Of a stretch of DNA of 28,031 nt, positions 1 to 9,242 are shown one piece after another. The notes below the pieces were generated by a model that was not told the DNA's origin, ran no database searches, and worked only from the letters and a program-made list of their open reading frames with translations. The stretch is from Aureococcus anophagefferens (Eukaryota > Sar > Pelagophyceae > Pelagomonadales > Pelagomonadaceae): NCBI RefSeq assembly GCF_000186865.1, contig NW_008705580.1:586319-614349 (forward strand). Reading direction: 5' to 3'. A program made the position numbers and the translations under genes. The stretch's first letter is position 1. Each line of letters begins with the position of its first letter.

Positions 1-165
1 CTCCACATGAATGTTCTTGAGGCTTTCAAATAGTACCGAGGAAGGATAACTCGTGTTCAGGCCGGATAGCCCCCCCATTCTACTTTGACTCTTCGCGCCT
101 GCCTACGGAGATGTGCCTACGCCCTTACTACGCCCCACGCTTTACCCGTGCGTCTAGACGGTGCA

Positions 166-2242
166 TCAGGCCGATGAAGCCCGAAAGTCTCCAGAAATGG
201 CCTTTAAATTGCTTGAGTAACGATGCATGTTCCAATTGAGAAGCTTGTTCACTGCTGCGATGTAGGCACGGGCCGAAGAGACAACGATGTCTGTGTCTGA
301 CCCTGAGCCCGAGAAACGCTTGTTCGTGGTAGCACCCGACTGGCTATGGACAGCAGCTGACTCCAGTTGTGTTCCGATGCGAGGCTTAATGAGAACTTTG
401 GTCGTGGCCATGGCATCAATTCCGGAGTTGACAGATTCAAGACCGTAACTCTCGAGGTCAACCTTAACGCCCGTCAGAGCATCAATCGCTTTGTACACTG
501 CGTCAACAGGCCCAGACCCAGTGAGCGCAGCATGGCGTATGACTCCATCTGGACCCTGCATGGTGACAGTTCCTGTCGGGATGACTCCAGAACCTGTCGT
601 TACTTGCGCACCAACTAGAGTCCAAAGTGCGCATGTGTTCTGATACGCCTCATCTGAGACAAGAGCCTCAAGTTCGTCATCATCAAGACCTCCCTTCTTG
701 CGCTCGGCGACGTGCTTGAAACGCGTGAAGATGGCATCAAGTTTTAGCTTGTCATCGGCAATGTCGCCGTAACCAAGCTCAACGAGGCGAGTAGAAACCG
801 CGTTTCGACCACTGTGCTTACCGAGTACGATGCCAGCACCGGATTCAGCCTGTCCCCGTGGCAGGCCAACGGACTCCGGAGTCATGATTTCATATGTTGC
901 TTTATTCTTGATCATTCCATCCTGATGAATGCCCGACTCATGGCGGAACGCATTAGCACCGACAATAGCCTTGTGTGGTTGGATGGCCATGCCAGTGTAC
1001 TCTGCAACCATCCGTGAACACGGTGTTATAAATGTTGTATCCAAGCCTGTCCACAAGCGTGGTCCGCCAGCGAAAGCATGTTCTGACGTGCCTCTCAGAC
1101 AGAGCGCCATCGCAATTTCTTCAAGAGCTGCATTTCCGGCACGTTCACCAATGCCATTGATCGTACATTCAATTTGTCGAGCACCATTGTAGGCACCCGC
1201 GAGCCTATTGTATAGCATTCTCAGCGTTGATAACGAAGTACTCCAGAACTATAGAATTATGGGACTGCTGGACTTACGAATTGGCCGATGCAAGGCCAAG
1301 GTCATTTTGGCAATGTGTTGAAAAAATTATATCTTCCAAACGAGCACCGAGACGGCGACGTAAGGTGGCAATGAGTTCACCAAATTCCCATGGCGTATTC
1401 CATCCAGTTGTGTCTGGGATGTTTAGCCTACAAAGGTACAATATGAACGGTGAACATATGTATGAAAAGTCGACACAGTTTCCGACGTAGTGGCTCCAGC
1501 ATCCACAACAGCTTCCAGGATCCGGACAAGGAAGTCTACCTACCGATTGACGCATCTAGTTTGTGCTCCCTTAATTACGTGCGGAGATGCGGCACATCGC
1601 TCCGCCCAGCATCTTCGGGCGAAAACTCAATGTCATCGCAACCGAGAGACCGCGCAAACTTGACAGCGTCGACTGCAATCTGGACGACTTCGTCAGGCGT
1701 CTTGCATAGCTTTGTCTCCATGTGAATGTTGGACGTAGCAATAAATGTGTGTAGGCGGGGTAACTTTGCACTTTTCACTGCATCCCAAGCACGTTCAATA
1801 TCACGTGCATTGGCACGTGACAGACCGCAGATAACAGGTACGTATCCAGAGTCATCAACTTCGTTCCCCACTATTTGTGCAATCTGCCGCACCGCCTCAA
1901 AATCGTCAGGCGACGCAATTGGGAAACCAGCTTCGATCACATCAACTCCCAGCTTAGACAGATGCTTTGCAATCTCCAGCTTTTCTGACCTATCATTAAA
2001 TAGTCCATATTATTCGAAAACATGAACCTCGACACTCCGCGACGAGACGATGTTAGAGTCGCGCCTGGAGACTGCTCCCCATCACGTAGAGTAGTGTCAA
2101 AAATACGAACATACCCGGGGTCCACGATCTTGCCAGGAATGTAGGGCGGTCGATGATTATGCACAGCAATAAGTCGTCGTGGGGCAAGTGTACGCAGCGG
2201 TGTCCATGCGGTAGCCGAGCAGACAAGACAAAAGAGATTCAT
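166..2242 (-). CDS. leuA: 2-isopropylmalate synthase (leucine biosynthesis), 5 exons
   Basis: Condenses acetyl-CoA with 2-oxoisovalerate, the first committed step of leucine synthesis, probably in the plastid. Exons in coding order: 2242-2049, 1989-1596, 1539-1487, 1427-1278, 1204-166 (1830 nt, 609 aa, in frame throughout). Visible motifs: the catalytic [13 protein letters not shown] (residues 48-60), [29 protein letters not shown] (metal site, H252 with Q254 in place of a second His, as I recall from plant enzymes), [16 protein letters not shown] (about 352-360) and KHSGR. The C-terminal LeuA regulatory domain (leucine feedback) starts near residue 456. The N-terminus [17 protein letters not shown] looks like a signal peptide with Ala-Trp cleavage followed by a basic transit peptide. 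Introns are 59, 56, 59 and 73 nt. The donor of intron 2 (GTGCCG) is weak, but the frame and family alignment require a join there. Confidence 0.96.
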
Positions 2243-3594
2243 CGGCTCTCAACTCGCCGTCGCCGCAGTTAACTAGGATATGTACAGGTAATCTTCCCGA
2301 AGGAGAGAGAGAGAATGGACTGCTATTTATTATTGCAGCCCAGTCGATACTCGCTCCTTATGCTCCTATCTGGCCGGCGTTGCTGAAGCAGCCTGCCGGC
2401 GGAGTTCTTCCTCCCCGTGGCCAGCCGAACCTATTTTAGAGAGAGGGCCCCGGACTGGGTTTCTAAAGTTAGTAAACTAGGGTAGTGGGGCCCGGGTGGG
2501 CCTTAAGGCCCACTCTACCTACCATTTATGCCAATTATTATCTTGGTTGACTAGAAAGCTACTTTCGCAGTGTGCGAAACAACCATAGAGCTAGCCGCGG
2601 CGGCCATAGAAATACTAAATATTGTTTTGCGGTCCCCATAGAGGCTGGGGTCGCCGGTTCGGGTCGGGAATCGGATGATATATCTCCGCGTCGTGTATCC
2701 TTTCGCGCTATAGGGGGGACCTCTGTTCCTTACACTGCTGGCAAGGCCTTCCCCCTAATTCACCACCTCGCGAGCGTTGTCACGTGGGCGCCCCGCCGCG
2801 AAGGACGGCCTCGATCCGCCTCATGCGTCGTATTTCCTCCTCTTGGCAAAGACGAAAAAACTGCGCTGTCTGGCGCTGAATAAGCGTCTTGAGAGTGAAT
2901 CGCCCCACGAAGAGCTCAATCACGAGGTAAAATATCATGATACTGCCAGCAGCGCGATCAAAAGGAAAGACCTGAAAGTGCCGGATGTATTTTTAAAGCC
3001 TGGGTCCAGAACACAAGAGAATGCGCAAGACTCTAGCACAGTACGGGATCTTGGAGAATCGCGAAGAAAAAAACAGCAACGACTTGTGGGAACATCGTGA
3101 GCAAGAGGAATGCAGATATCATTGGTACACGTTCCTTGATGTTGCCGATGTATCCAAGTGCAACCCGGGCAAGCTCAGTACACGACCAAAGAAGAAAAAT
3201 AGGTAGGGTTAAAATTTTTAAAATTCCATTTTGAAACTCATAGTTATAGATTTTGTTTAGGAGACAACCACCGCACACGACAAAGTATAACATGGAGAAC
3301 CTAGCAGGTTGTAAATTTTACCACGAAACATAAAAAATCAAACTCACATGCCTTGGTAGAAGACAATCATCTGAAGAGACAGCGACGACTTAATCTCGAC
3401 CATCTCGACGCCATGTTTATTTTCGGCGTGATACATAGCTATATGTTTCCACTAGGACCGGCCAACAGATGGCCAACCAAAATCGAGGATGTTTGCAAAA
3501 AGGGCATGCAAAAGCTGGGTGGAGAGTATGAGAATAGATATCTCCCCAATATCTCCCAGGATTTGCGACCGTGACACCGAAGTCGGGGTGCGCA
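2243..3594. other. Gene-poor region upstream of leuA
   Basis: I see no supportable gene. Short open frames exist on both strands, but none shows a recognisable family, consistent codon pattern or splice continuation. The part near 2243-2340 (a GA-rich run at about 2301-2313) is the likely promoter side of the isopropylmalate synthase gene. A GC-rich patch at 2440-2515 carries GGGCCC-type blocks resembling the flanks of the repeats near 7.1 and 18.2 kb, but too short to assign. Confidence 0.5.
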
Positions 3595-3876
3595 TGTTAG
3601 CTAGATAAGGCGATAGTACAGCAAGGGAGGGTAAGTGAAGTCTCTAGTTGAGTCGCTCTAATAGGCGGGGAGTATAAACCCGCCTACAACTTCGTGCAAG
3701 TGGTCGTTCTCGGCTAGGGACGAGTGCAGACTGAAGTCTCTTTCAAAGTTGGTCTGTTTGGGTATGAAACCGAGATCTGTGGTCTGTTAGGTCTCTTGGG
3801 GTATTAAACCAGGAGCCTCTTCGACGAAGTCCCGTACGTCTTCAGAAATCACAGATCAATGCTGGGTGACTAACTT
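3595..3876 (+). repeat. Possible solo LTR (weak)
   Basis: The segment starts TGTTAG and ends near CTAACT, close to the TG...CA inverted ends of Copia-type LTRs. A TATAAA lies at about 3673-3678 in the loop of an 8-bp perfect hairpin (TAGGCGGG at 3662-3669, CCCGCCTA at 3679-3686). Two imperfect direct repeats of about 26 bp follow (from 3751 and 3790, each with GGTCT and GGGTAT.AAACC). No second LTR, primer-binding site or pol was seen nearby, so this is only a suggestion. Confidence 0.25.
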
Positions 3877-4053
3877 GAACTAGGGTGCCAGTGTCATGCT
3901 CCACCTCTGATCCACCTCTGACTATGATACTGCTTGTTATTCGCATCCACGGTTTATGCTAAGGGGAATTACGGGGCTGCACCTGGAAAGGGAGCTCCTC
4001 GTGGCCAGTATAGTGAACTTGAAAAAGGGATCTATCTGAATAGAGCATAAGCT

Positions 4054-4103
4054 TGAGTCACCATCATCCCCATAATTTAGAGTCACCATCATCCCCATAA
4101 TTT
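4054..4103. repeat. 25-bp perfect tandem duplication
   Basis: The 25-bp unit beginning GAGTCACCATCATCCCC occurs twice back to back without change. A smaller tandem pair (CCACCTCTGA) lies just upstream at about 3901-3920. Both are in non-coding DNA. Confidence 0.9.
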
Positions 4104-4909
4104 ACATTACCTTGCTCCTTTACTATCGCGACGTCACACTATGGAGATGACACTGCACTCCCCCGTTACGTTGATATCAACGTCCCCCATTACCCTAGTT
4201 TGGGGTATCTCTCTCTAATGAGGCTGGAATTGCCGTGCATATATCCAAGGGCCTTACAATCCTCTGACATTTGCTTGGCCCAAGGGCCCTAAACTGCACG
4301 CCCACAGCAAGTGAGGCCGCTCGAAACGACGCAGATGCCGTGGATCGCTGCGACCGCGACAGCAACTGCCACCGCAGCGCTCACCTCCGGTAATGTGGCG
4401 CACCGACGCGCGAACGCTGCACGCACGCGCTGGGATCAACGAGGGCGCCCGTATGCACCCTTCGATGAGTCCGGAACAACCAAAAAACCTCCGTGCGCCA
4501 CTACCGACCAGTTTTACAACGGCACACCCTCGATAGGTGGAGGTTGCTAGGTCTTTCGTAGTACTAGCCAGGGGCATGCCCGGGGGTCCACAAATCGGCG
4601 CATTCGCCATACGGCGCCGCAAGACGCAGCCCATCTAACTTTCGCCTCCCCCGAAATCCCGGACGTCTCCCAAAACCAGGCCAACGGAGGCGGAGTGGAG
4701 CCCGGAGAGCGCCGGGTCCAATGACCCCCATAGCTTGCAGATGGCCGGTGAAAAGTAGCGGCCGGTTGTTGGGGTCCTCGAGCTGGCCGGCCTGAGAGTG
4801 CCCCAAAGCCCACCCCCCGGAGGCCGGGGTTGTCGTCCCTGTTCACTCATGACCAGGCCAAAATGGACTAAACATCCGTAGGCTTGAGGAATGGTGGCCG
4901 CGTGCGCGA
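4104..4909. other. GC-rich gene-poor stretch 3' of the NELF-B-like gene
   Basis: From about 4290 to 4860 the DNA is markedly GC-rich compared with the coding sequence next to it and is open in several frames on both strands, as expected from composition alone. No frame gives a recognisable protein. I looked here for the missing C-terminal part of NELF-B and did not find it. The composition matches other islands in this window that I interpret as transposon debris. Confidence 0.4.
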
Positions 4910-6802
4910 TCAATCAACGGCCTCTACACTGCCCGAGGCGAGTGCAAGCGGATTCATGAAGGATGTTGAACGACCATTTGCAATATTCAGGAAACATTGA
5001 ACGGCCCTCGGTGCGTCAACTAACACATCCTGCGCAAGAGCTTGCAACACCACAGTACTGATGTCCAAAGAAGCCTGAGCAAGCACGTGGGCTAGCAGAA
5101 CTCTATAGAGTTCTGGCACACGAGAGTGCTGACCAGGGATAATGTGATACTTAAGGCAGACCTCGAGATCATCGTACAAGTCGCATGCTGCTATGGCAGC
5201 AGCATTTGGCTCACAAAGCACCAGCGCAAACAACAGACGGCACAGGTTCGGTGATGGCGTGTTTTGAATACTCATGTCCAGACTTTGAAAATTGCTTGTA
5301 GAACTCTTAGAGCAGTGTTCGTTGCCAAGAGACCCGTCCGTGGCCTTGAAGTGGAGCCAGGTCGCCCAAATAACGTCCGCTTGGTGTGCCTAAAAGATAG
5401 TCAGAATCTTTGACAACACAGCATACTATCACGGAGGCGCGCTTGGCTCGAGCCAGGAGCATTGAAAATTTTGCAATTTCCAATCATGATTTTGACGTCG
5501 TGATCCAAGGCGTGAATCGAATCATAAACATGGTTTTCATGTCTGATCTTGGACCAAATCGTACCAAGATCGATTGACCTTCGCACAACAGAATAGTAGC
5601 CGGGAGCCTGTGTTGTATTTGCAAATGGTCATCTGTTGGTAGATTAGTAGGAAAGATCACGGCTGAATACGATGAGATTAGTGACCGGTACTGCAAATAA
5701 TTTCGATTTGTCAGCTTTTTCAAGCTGCTTCCAGCTATTTTCTAGGCCTCTTTGGAGCTTTTCGATTGAAAGAGTCGTAAAACTTTGACCTTCCTTAGGA
5801 GCATTTGTCGGCGGGTGGCTCCCCCCCAATTTCATTGCGCTCTTGAAGCGGTGGAGAATGGGGCTCCCCCAACTCCCGGTCGTCACTGCCATGTCTAAGA
5901 CTCCGGCAATTCGACGTGCTGAGTTCGTTGACTGCAGCTTGGTACCAAGGATTACATCTGTAAATAACACAGGAAACAGTGAGGCACGACTTGCAGCTGC
6001 GTCGCGTTTCATGCCCCGCCACATAATCATGGCAAAACTTCTAAGAAGCGCACCATCATCATGCCCAACAAGTTCGCTCAGCATTGTGTACAGCGGTTGA
6101 TCTATTGCACGTCGTGCGGTAGATCCAAAACGTGCCAGGGTCCCACGGGCTGCTTTCCAAAGGCTCTTGCGAGCAATCGGGGCAATCTTATAGAACCATC
6201 GCTCTATTAGAGGAGCCAATGTGATCCGGAGGCGAATGGGCACTACAAGACAACACCTACGATAGCACTTTGGGGTTCGGGGACGAATATTTTCTGGGAA
6301 GCCGCGACGACTTCCAACGGATGAGTCTTGGTAGCCTGAGAAAGGCATCTTCCGGCCAGTCATGCACCATCTTGGCAAGTTCACTGGGCAGACCTCCAGA
6401 CCAAGTCTCTAGCAGCGTGGCTGTTACCGATCGACATTCTGAGAGGGAAGAAAATGACCACGCTGCCTCGAGTAGGGCTTTGCGAATTTCAAAGCACATG
6501 GCTGGTATTGCTACCTCAATCCGGCGACGCAGTGCCTCTACAATCGCTACATATGCAGTTCCACATCCACGTCCACCATGTGGAACGTAGAGTAGCCCCA
6601 ACGCCCCCATAACCTCTGAGGGCAACTCTCCAGCAACGGTCATACTTTCAGATCGCCAGTATTCCAACGCTCGATGGACCTGGCGCACTGCGAATCAATG
6701 GCGCAAAACTTTGTCGACCTAGCTTACCTTAGTCGAATGAGCCCAATCAGTGTGATCTCGAGCAAACCAGGCATTCAAAGAACTTGAATGGTAATGGTTC
6801 AT
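4910..6802 (-). CDS. NELFB: NELF-B/COBRA1 homologue with internal bromodomain, 5 exons
   Basis: Exons in coding order: 6802-6728, 6679-6319, 6242-5671, 5607-5427, 5379-4910 (1659 nt, 552 aa). NELF-B is a helical-repeat subunit of the negative elongation factor that holds RNA polymerase II at promoter-proximal pauses. N-terminal residues 25-285 follow the human protein as I remember it: an LPS...AL..L..HG..R block, then LAPLIERWFYKIAPIARKSLW, then SARRIAGVLD. A bromodomain (about 310-405) follows: KLFAVPV, APGYY, RRSIDLGTI, then NCKIFN with the acetyl-lysine-binding Asn at N385. The NELF-B frame resumes at LCRLLFALVLCEP (442-454). Introns are 48, 76, 63 and 47 nt; the 47-nt acceptor is ambiguous. 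The protein ends about 55 residues after LCEP, so the usual C-terminal part is missing or lies in exons I cannot find. The bromodomain is certain; the NELF-B call rests on a remembered alignment. Confidence 0.72.
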
Positions 6803-6883
6803 GCTTCAGGTCGTTAATCTGTAGACCATCCCCGAAATCTTAAAATTTGCTTTGCTGCATGTAGTGAATTAGTGAATTAACAT

Positions 6884-7034
6884 GGCCTGGGAGATTCTTT
6901 TTTCCTGGCCAACTTGTCAGGCCTGGGAGATTCTTTTGGGGCGAACCAGGCCTAGGAGGTTGTTTTGAGCACATTTTAGTTCAATTTTACTTCAACTTTA
7001 CGGCAAGTTGCCTTCTAGGAGATTCTTTTGGGGG
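6884..7034. repeat. Degenerate direct repeats, GGCCTGGGAGATTCTTTT type
   Basis: The motif GGCCTGGGAGATTCTTTT occurs at about 6884 and 6920, with weaker copies at about 6948 (GGCCTAGGAGGTTGTTTT) and 7012 (CTTCTAGGAGATTCTTTT). Spacing is irregular (about 28-64 bp). It lies in the spacer between the NELF-B-like gene and the tryptophanyl-tRNA synthetase gene. Confidence 0.75.
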
Positions 7035-7153
7035 CTGAGCCGTCCGAAAGTGAACTAGCCGCAAACTCAGCTTCGTTGGGTTTCCCGTGTCCAGCTTTAC
7101 TCAGGCGCCGGGGGCCCGGGTGGGGTCCAAACTAGAACGCGTCGTATTTCCCG
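6985..7153 (+). repeat. Decayed copy of the repeat family forming the arms of the 15-18 kb island
   Basis: Two blocks match the right end of the island in the same order and orientation. TACTTCAACTTTACGGCAAG at 6989 matches 17951. From about 7094, CTTTACTCAGGCGC..., GGGTGGGG.CCAAAC.AGAA, GCGTCG.ATTTCCCGCG match 18182-18242. Block spacing differs (about 105 bp here, 230 bp there), so this copy is internally deleted. The remaining spacer up to 7325 holds nothing else I can name. Confidence 0.65.
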
Positions 7154-7325
7154 CGGCGGCATAAGCCGTGGGGAAATAGAGTACGGGGGCAATGCCCAAC
7201 CAGGTCATACTAGAAGTGCCACAACTCGCTACGCCAAGGCACGCATGGGGTAAGTTTTCACACAGCCTGCGTTCCATGTATTGCTCCACATAGCGATGCT
7301 CTATTTGGCCATTTATCCCATTGTC

Positions 7326-8489
7326 TTACACGCCGCTCCTCGTGGTAATGCCCATGGCGCCCTTTGCATCATCCAAAGTTTTAGTTGCAATCTCGTCAGC
7401 TCGGTGTGCACCTTGCTTGAGAGTCTGTGACAGAAAGAGCTGATCTGCGGCAAGCTCTTTATACGCGCGTTGGATAGGATCGAGGTGAGCGATGATAGCA
7501 TCGGTGAGCCTGGGCTTGAAAGCACCCCAAGAGAGGTCAGAAACATCACGCAGGATTACTTCCCGTTCAAGACCAGTGACAGATTGATAAATATTGAGAA
7601 GATTAGTGGCCTCTGGGCGATTAGGATTGTCCCACTCGAGACCTTTCAGTTGGTCAGTCTTGCACTTCTTGATCTTGGATGCGATGAGGTCTGGTGAGTC
7701 GACAAGGTTGATGCGTGAACCGTCAATTGGTGCTGACTTTGACATCTTAGCTTTACCATCTGCAAGAGACATGACTCGTGCCCCCTCCTTGACAATTAGC
7801 GCCTTGGGTTCACGAAAGACTCTGCGCTTCCGCTTGCAGTATAGGTCATGGAAGCGTCGCGCAATGTCCCGTGTAAGCTCTAGATGCTGGCGCTGGTCCT
7901 CACCAACCGGCACGAGATCTGCTTGGTACAGTAGTATATCAGCGGCCATGAGGACGGGATAGTCGAAGAGTCCAACCGCAACGTTTTCTCCTTGTTTCTG
8001 TTTCTTCTCCTTGTACTGGATCATTCGCTCAAGCCAATTCATTGGCGTCATGCAATTCAAAAGCCAGGCGAGTTCTGCATGTGCACTTACGTGGGACTGC
8101 ACGAAGATAGGTGCAATATCTGGCTCGACACCAGCCGCGATGTACAACGCCGCAGCATCCAGTGTCTCCCTGCTCAAAGATTTTGCATCATGTGGCATAG
8201 TTATCGCGTGCAGGTCAACTACACAAAATAGGCTATCATATTCGTGCTGATACTCAACCCACTGTCGAATAGCGCCCAAATAATTTCCCAAGTGCAGTGA
8301 CCCCGTCGGCTGCACCCCACTCAAGACGCGCTCCCGCCTCGCGGTCCGGTTTGCCTCGCCAAACCCCGAAAGCGAAGATCGAACAATCGTGGCACGAAAC
8401 CGATGCGATTTTAACCCTGAGGGCCCGCGGCACAATGACCGCTGCATCGCAAACGCCCGAGCGGACACCAATGTCATGACGACCAGCAT
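7326..8489 (-). CDS. trpS: Tryptophanyl-tRNA synthetase, bacterial/organellar type, single exon
   Basis: Charges tRNA-Trp with tryptophan; the class I, bacterial-like form serves plastid and/or mitochondrial translation. It is 387 aa without introns, unlike the other genes here. Motifs: SGVQPTGSLHLGNYLGA with the HIGH-type HLGN at 66-69, MAADILLYQADLVPVGEDQRQH (split by eye; about 181-201) and KMSKS at 248-252. I chose the Met at 8489 because it begins MLVVMTLVSARAFAM: a short hydrophobic stretch ending Ala-Arg-Ala-Phe, an ASAF-type signal for complex plastids, followed by a Ser/Arg-rich transit region up to residue 52. The frame stays open another 183 codons upstream to 9038, but that part is GC-rich and low in complexity and does not resemble a synthetase. 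A second in-frame Met at 8477 would destroy the leader. Confidence 0.95.
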   Translation of the reverse strand: MLVVMTLVSARAFAMQRSLCRGPSGLKSHRFRATIVRSSLSGFGEANRTARRERVLSGVQPTGSLHLGNYLGAIRQWVEYQHEYDSLFCVVDLHAITMPHDAKSLSRETLDAAALYIAAGVEPDIAPIFVQSHVSAHAELAWLLNCMTPMNWLERMIQYKEKKQKQGENVAVGLFDYPVLMAADILLYQADLVPVGEDQRQHLELTRDIARRFHDLYCKRKRRVFREPKALIVKEGARVMSLADGKAKMSKSAPIDGSRINLVDSPDLIASKIKKCKTDQLKGLEWDNPNRPEATNLLNIYQSVTGLEREVILRDVSDLSWGAFKPRLTDAIIAHLDPIQRAYKELAADQLFLSQTLKQGAHRADEIATKTLDDAKGAMGITTRSGV

Positions 8490-9211
8490 GCCACGTCTAA
8501 CTCGTAAACAGCACCTATCAGTGTCCCTTTCTTCGTCCTGGCAGTGCACATACAGTACGGCGTGGACGACGGTGCCCCTGGCCCCGCTCCCAGTGCGACG
8601 GCCGCTTGATGCCGCCCTCGCCCGTCCAGTCGACGGCGGCGCGCTTGATCTTGTACTTCGGCGCGTCGTGGGCGGCGCGCCGCGCGTCCGTCTCGAAGCG
8701 TCTCCAGACCATGCGCACGCAGCGGCAGCGGCACACCGTCCTCGAGGTCCTCGGTCCGCGGCCGCGCCGTATCCCGCGCCGCCTCCTCGCTCCCGCCGGA
8801 AGCGGTCCTGGGTCGTATCATCGTGTGCGCTAATTGGCATCGTGTCGGCATCTTGACGATATGTTGAATGTGTGCTCTCACTGCTCTGCGGTGTTCTCCG
8901 GCTATCGATATCGACTGAATTGAATCGCGTTGAAGCGCCGCTGCGCATGTTATGGGCTGCGCCCGGGGCCCCGGGGGAGGGTCCGGAGTCGCTCTGAACA
9001 CCGAGTAACGGTACAGTGCGTCTCAGCGTCCACGACATCGTGCGCGCGTCGCGTTACATCGTTGTCAGGTGGAGACCTTGGTAGACAGTCGTTTCGTGTG
9101 GTTTATGTACGAATTCGCCCTTTCCGGGTGGAATCAAGATGCTATTTCCGGACGTCCGCTGCCCTTGATTGTGGGTTCGAATTTTCACGCGCGCGTGATG
9201 ACGACGGCGGC

Positions 9212-9242
<31 letters not shown>

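Noticed and set aside
245..264. A second His missing from the isopropylmalate synthase metal site as a defect
   Set aside because: The HCQND form is, as I recall, normal in plant-type enzymes, and all other catalytic motifs are intact. The site itself is encoded in exon 4 (about 1300-1320).
2640..2680. A GGTTCGGGT stretch as a tRNA T-arm
   Set aside because: No matching stem or cloverleaf around it.
4254..4913. Several overlapping frames in a GC-rich stretch, considered as the NELF-B C-terminus
   Set aside because: None continues the NELF-B pattern; all are compositionally driven.
8490..9038. N-terminal extension of the tryptophanyl-tRNA synthetase to a Met at 9038
   Set aside because: Open by GC composition only. 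The sequence is low-complexity and not synthetase-like, and it would bury the clear signal-peptide start at 8489.
9165..9200. A TTCGAAT loop resembling a tRNA T-arm
   Set aside because: The stem does not pair properly, and no anticodon or acceptor arm is found upstream.
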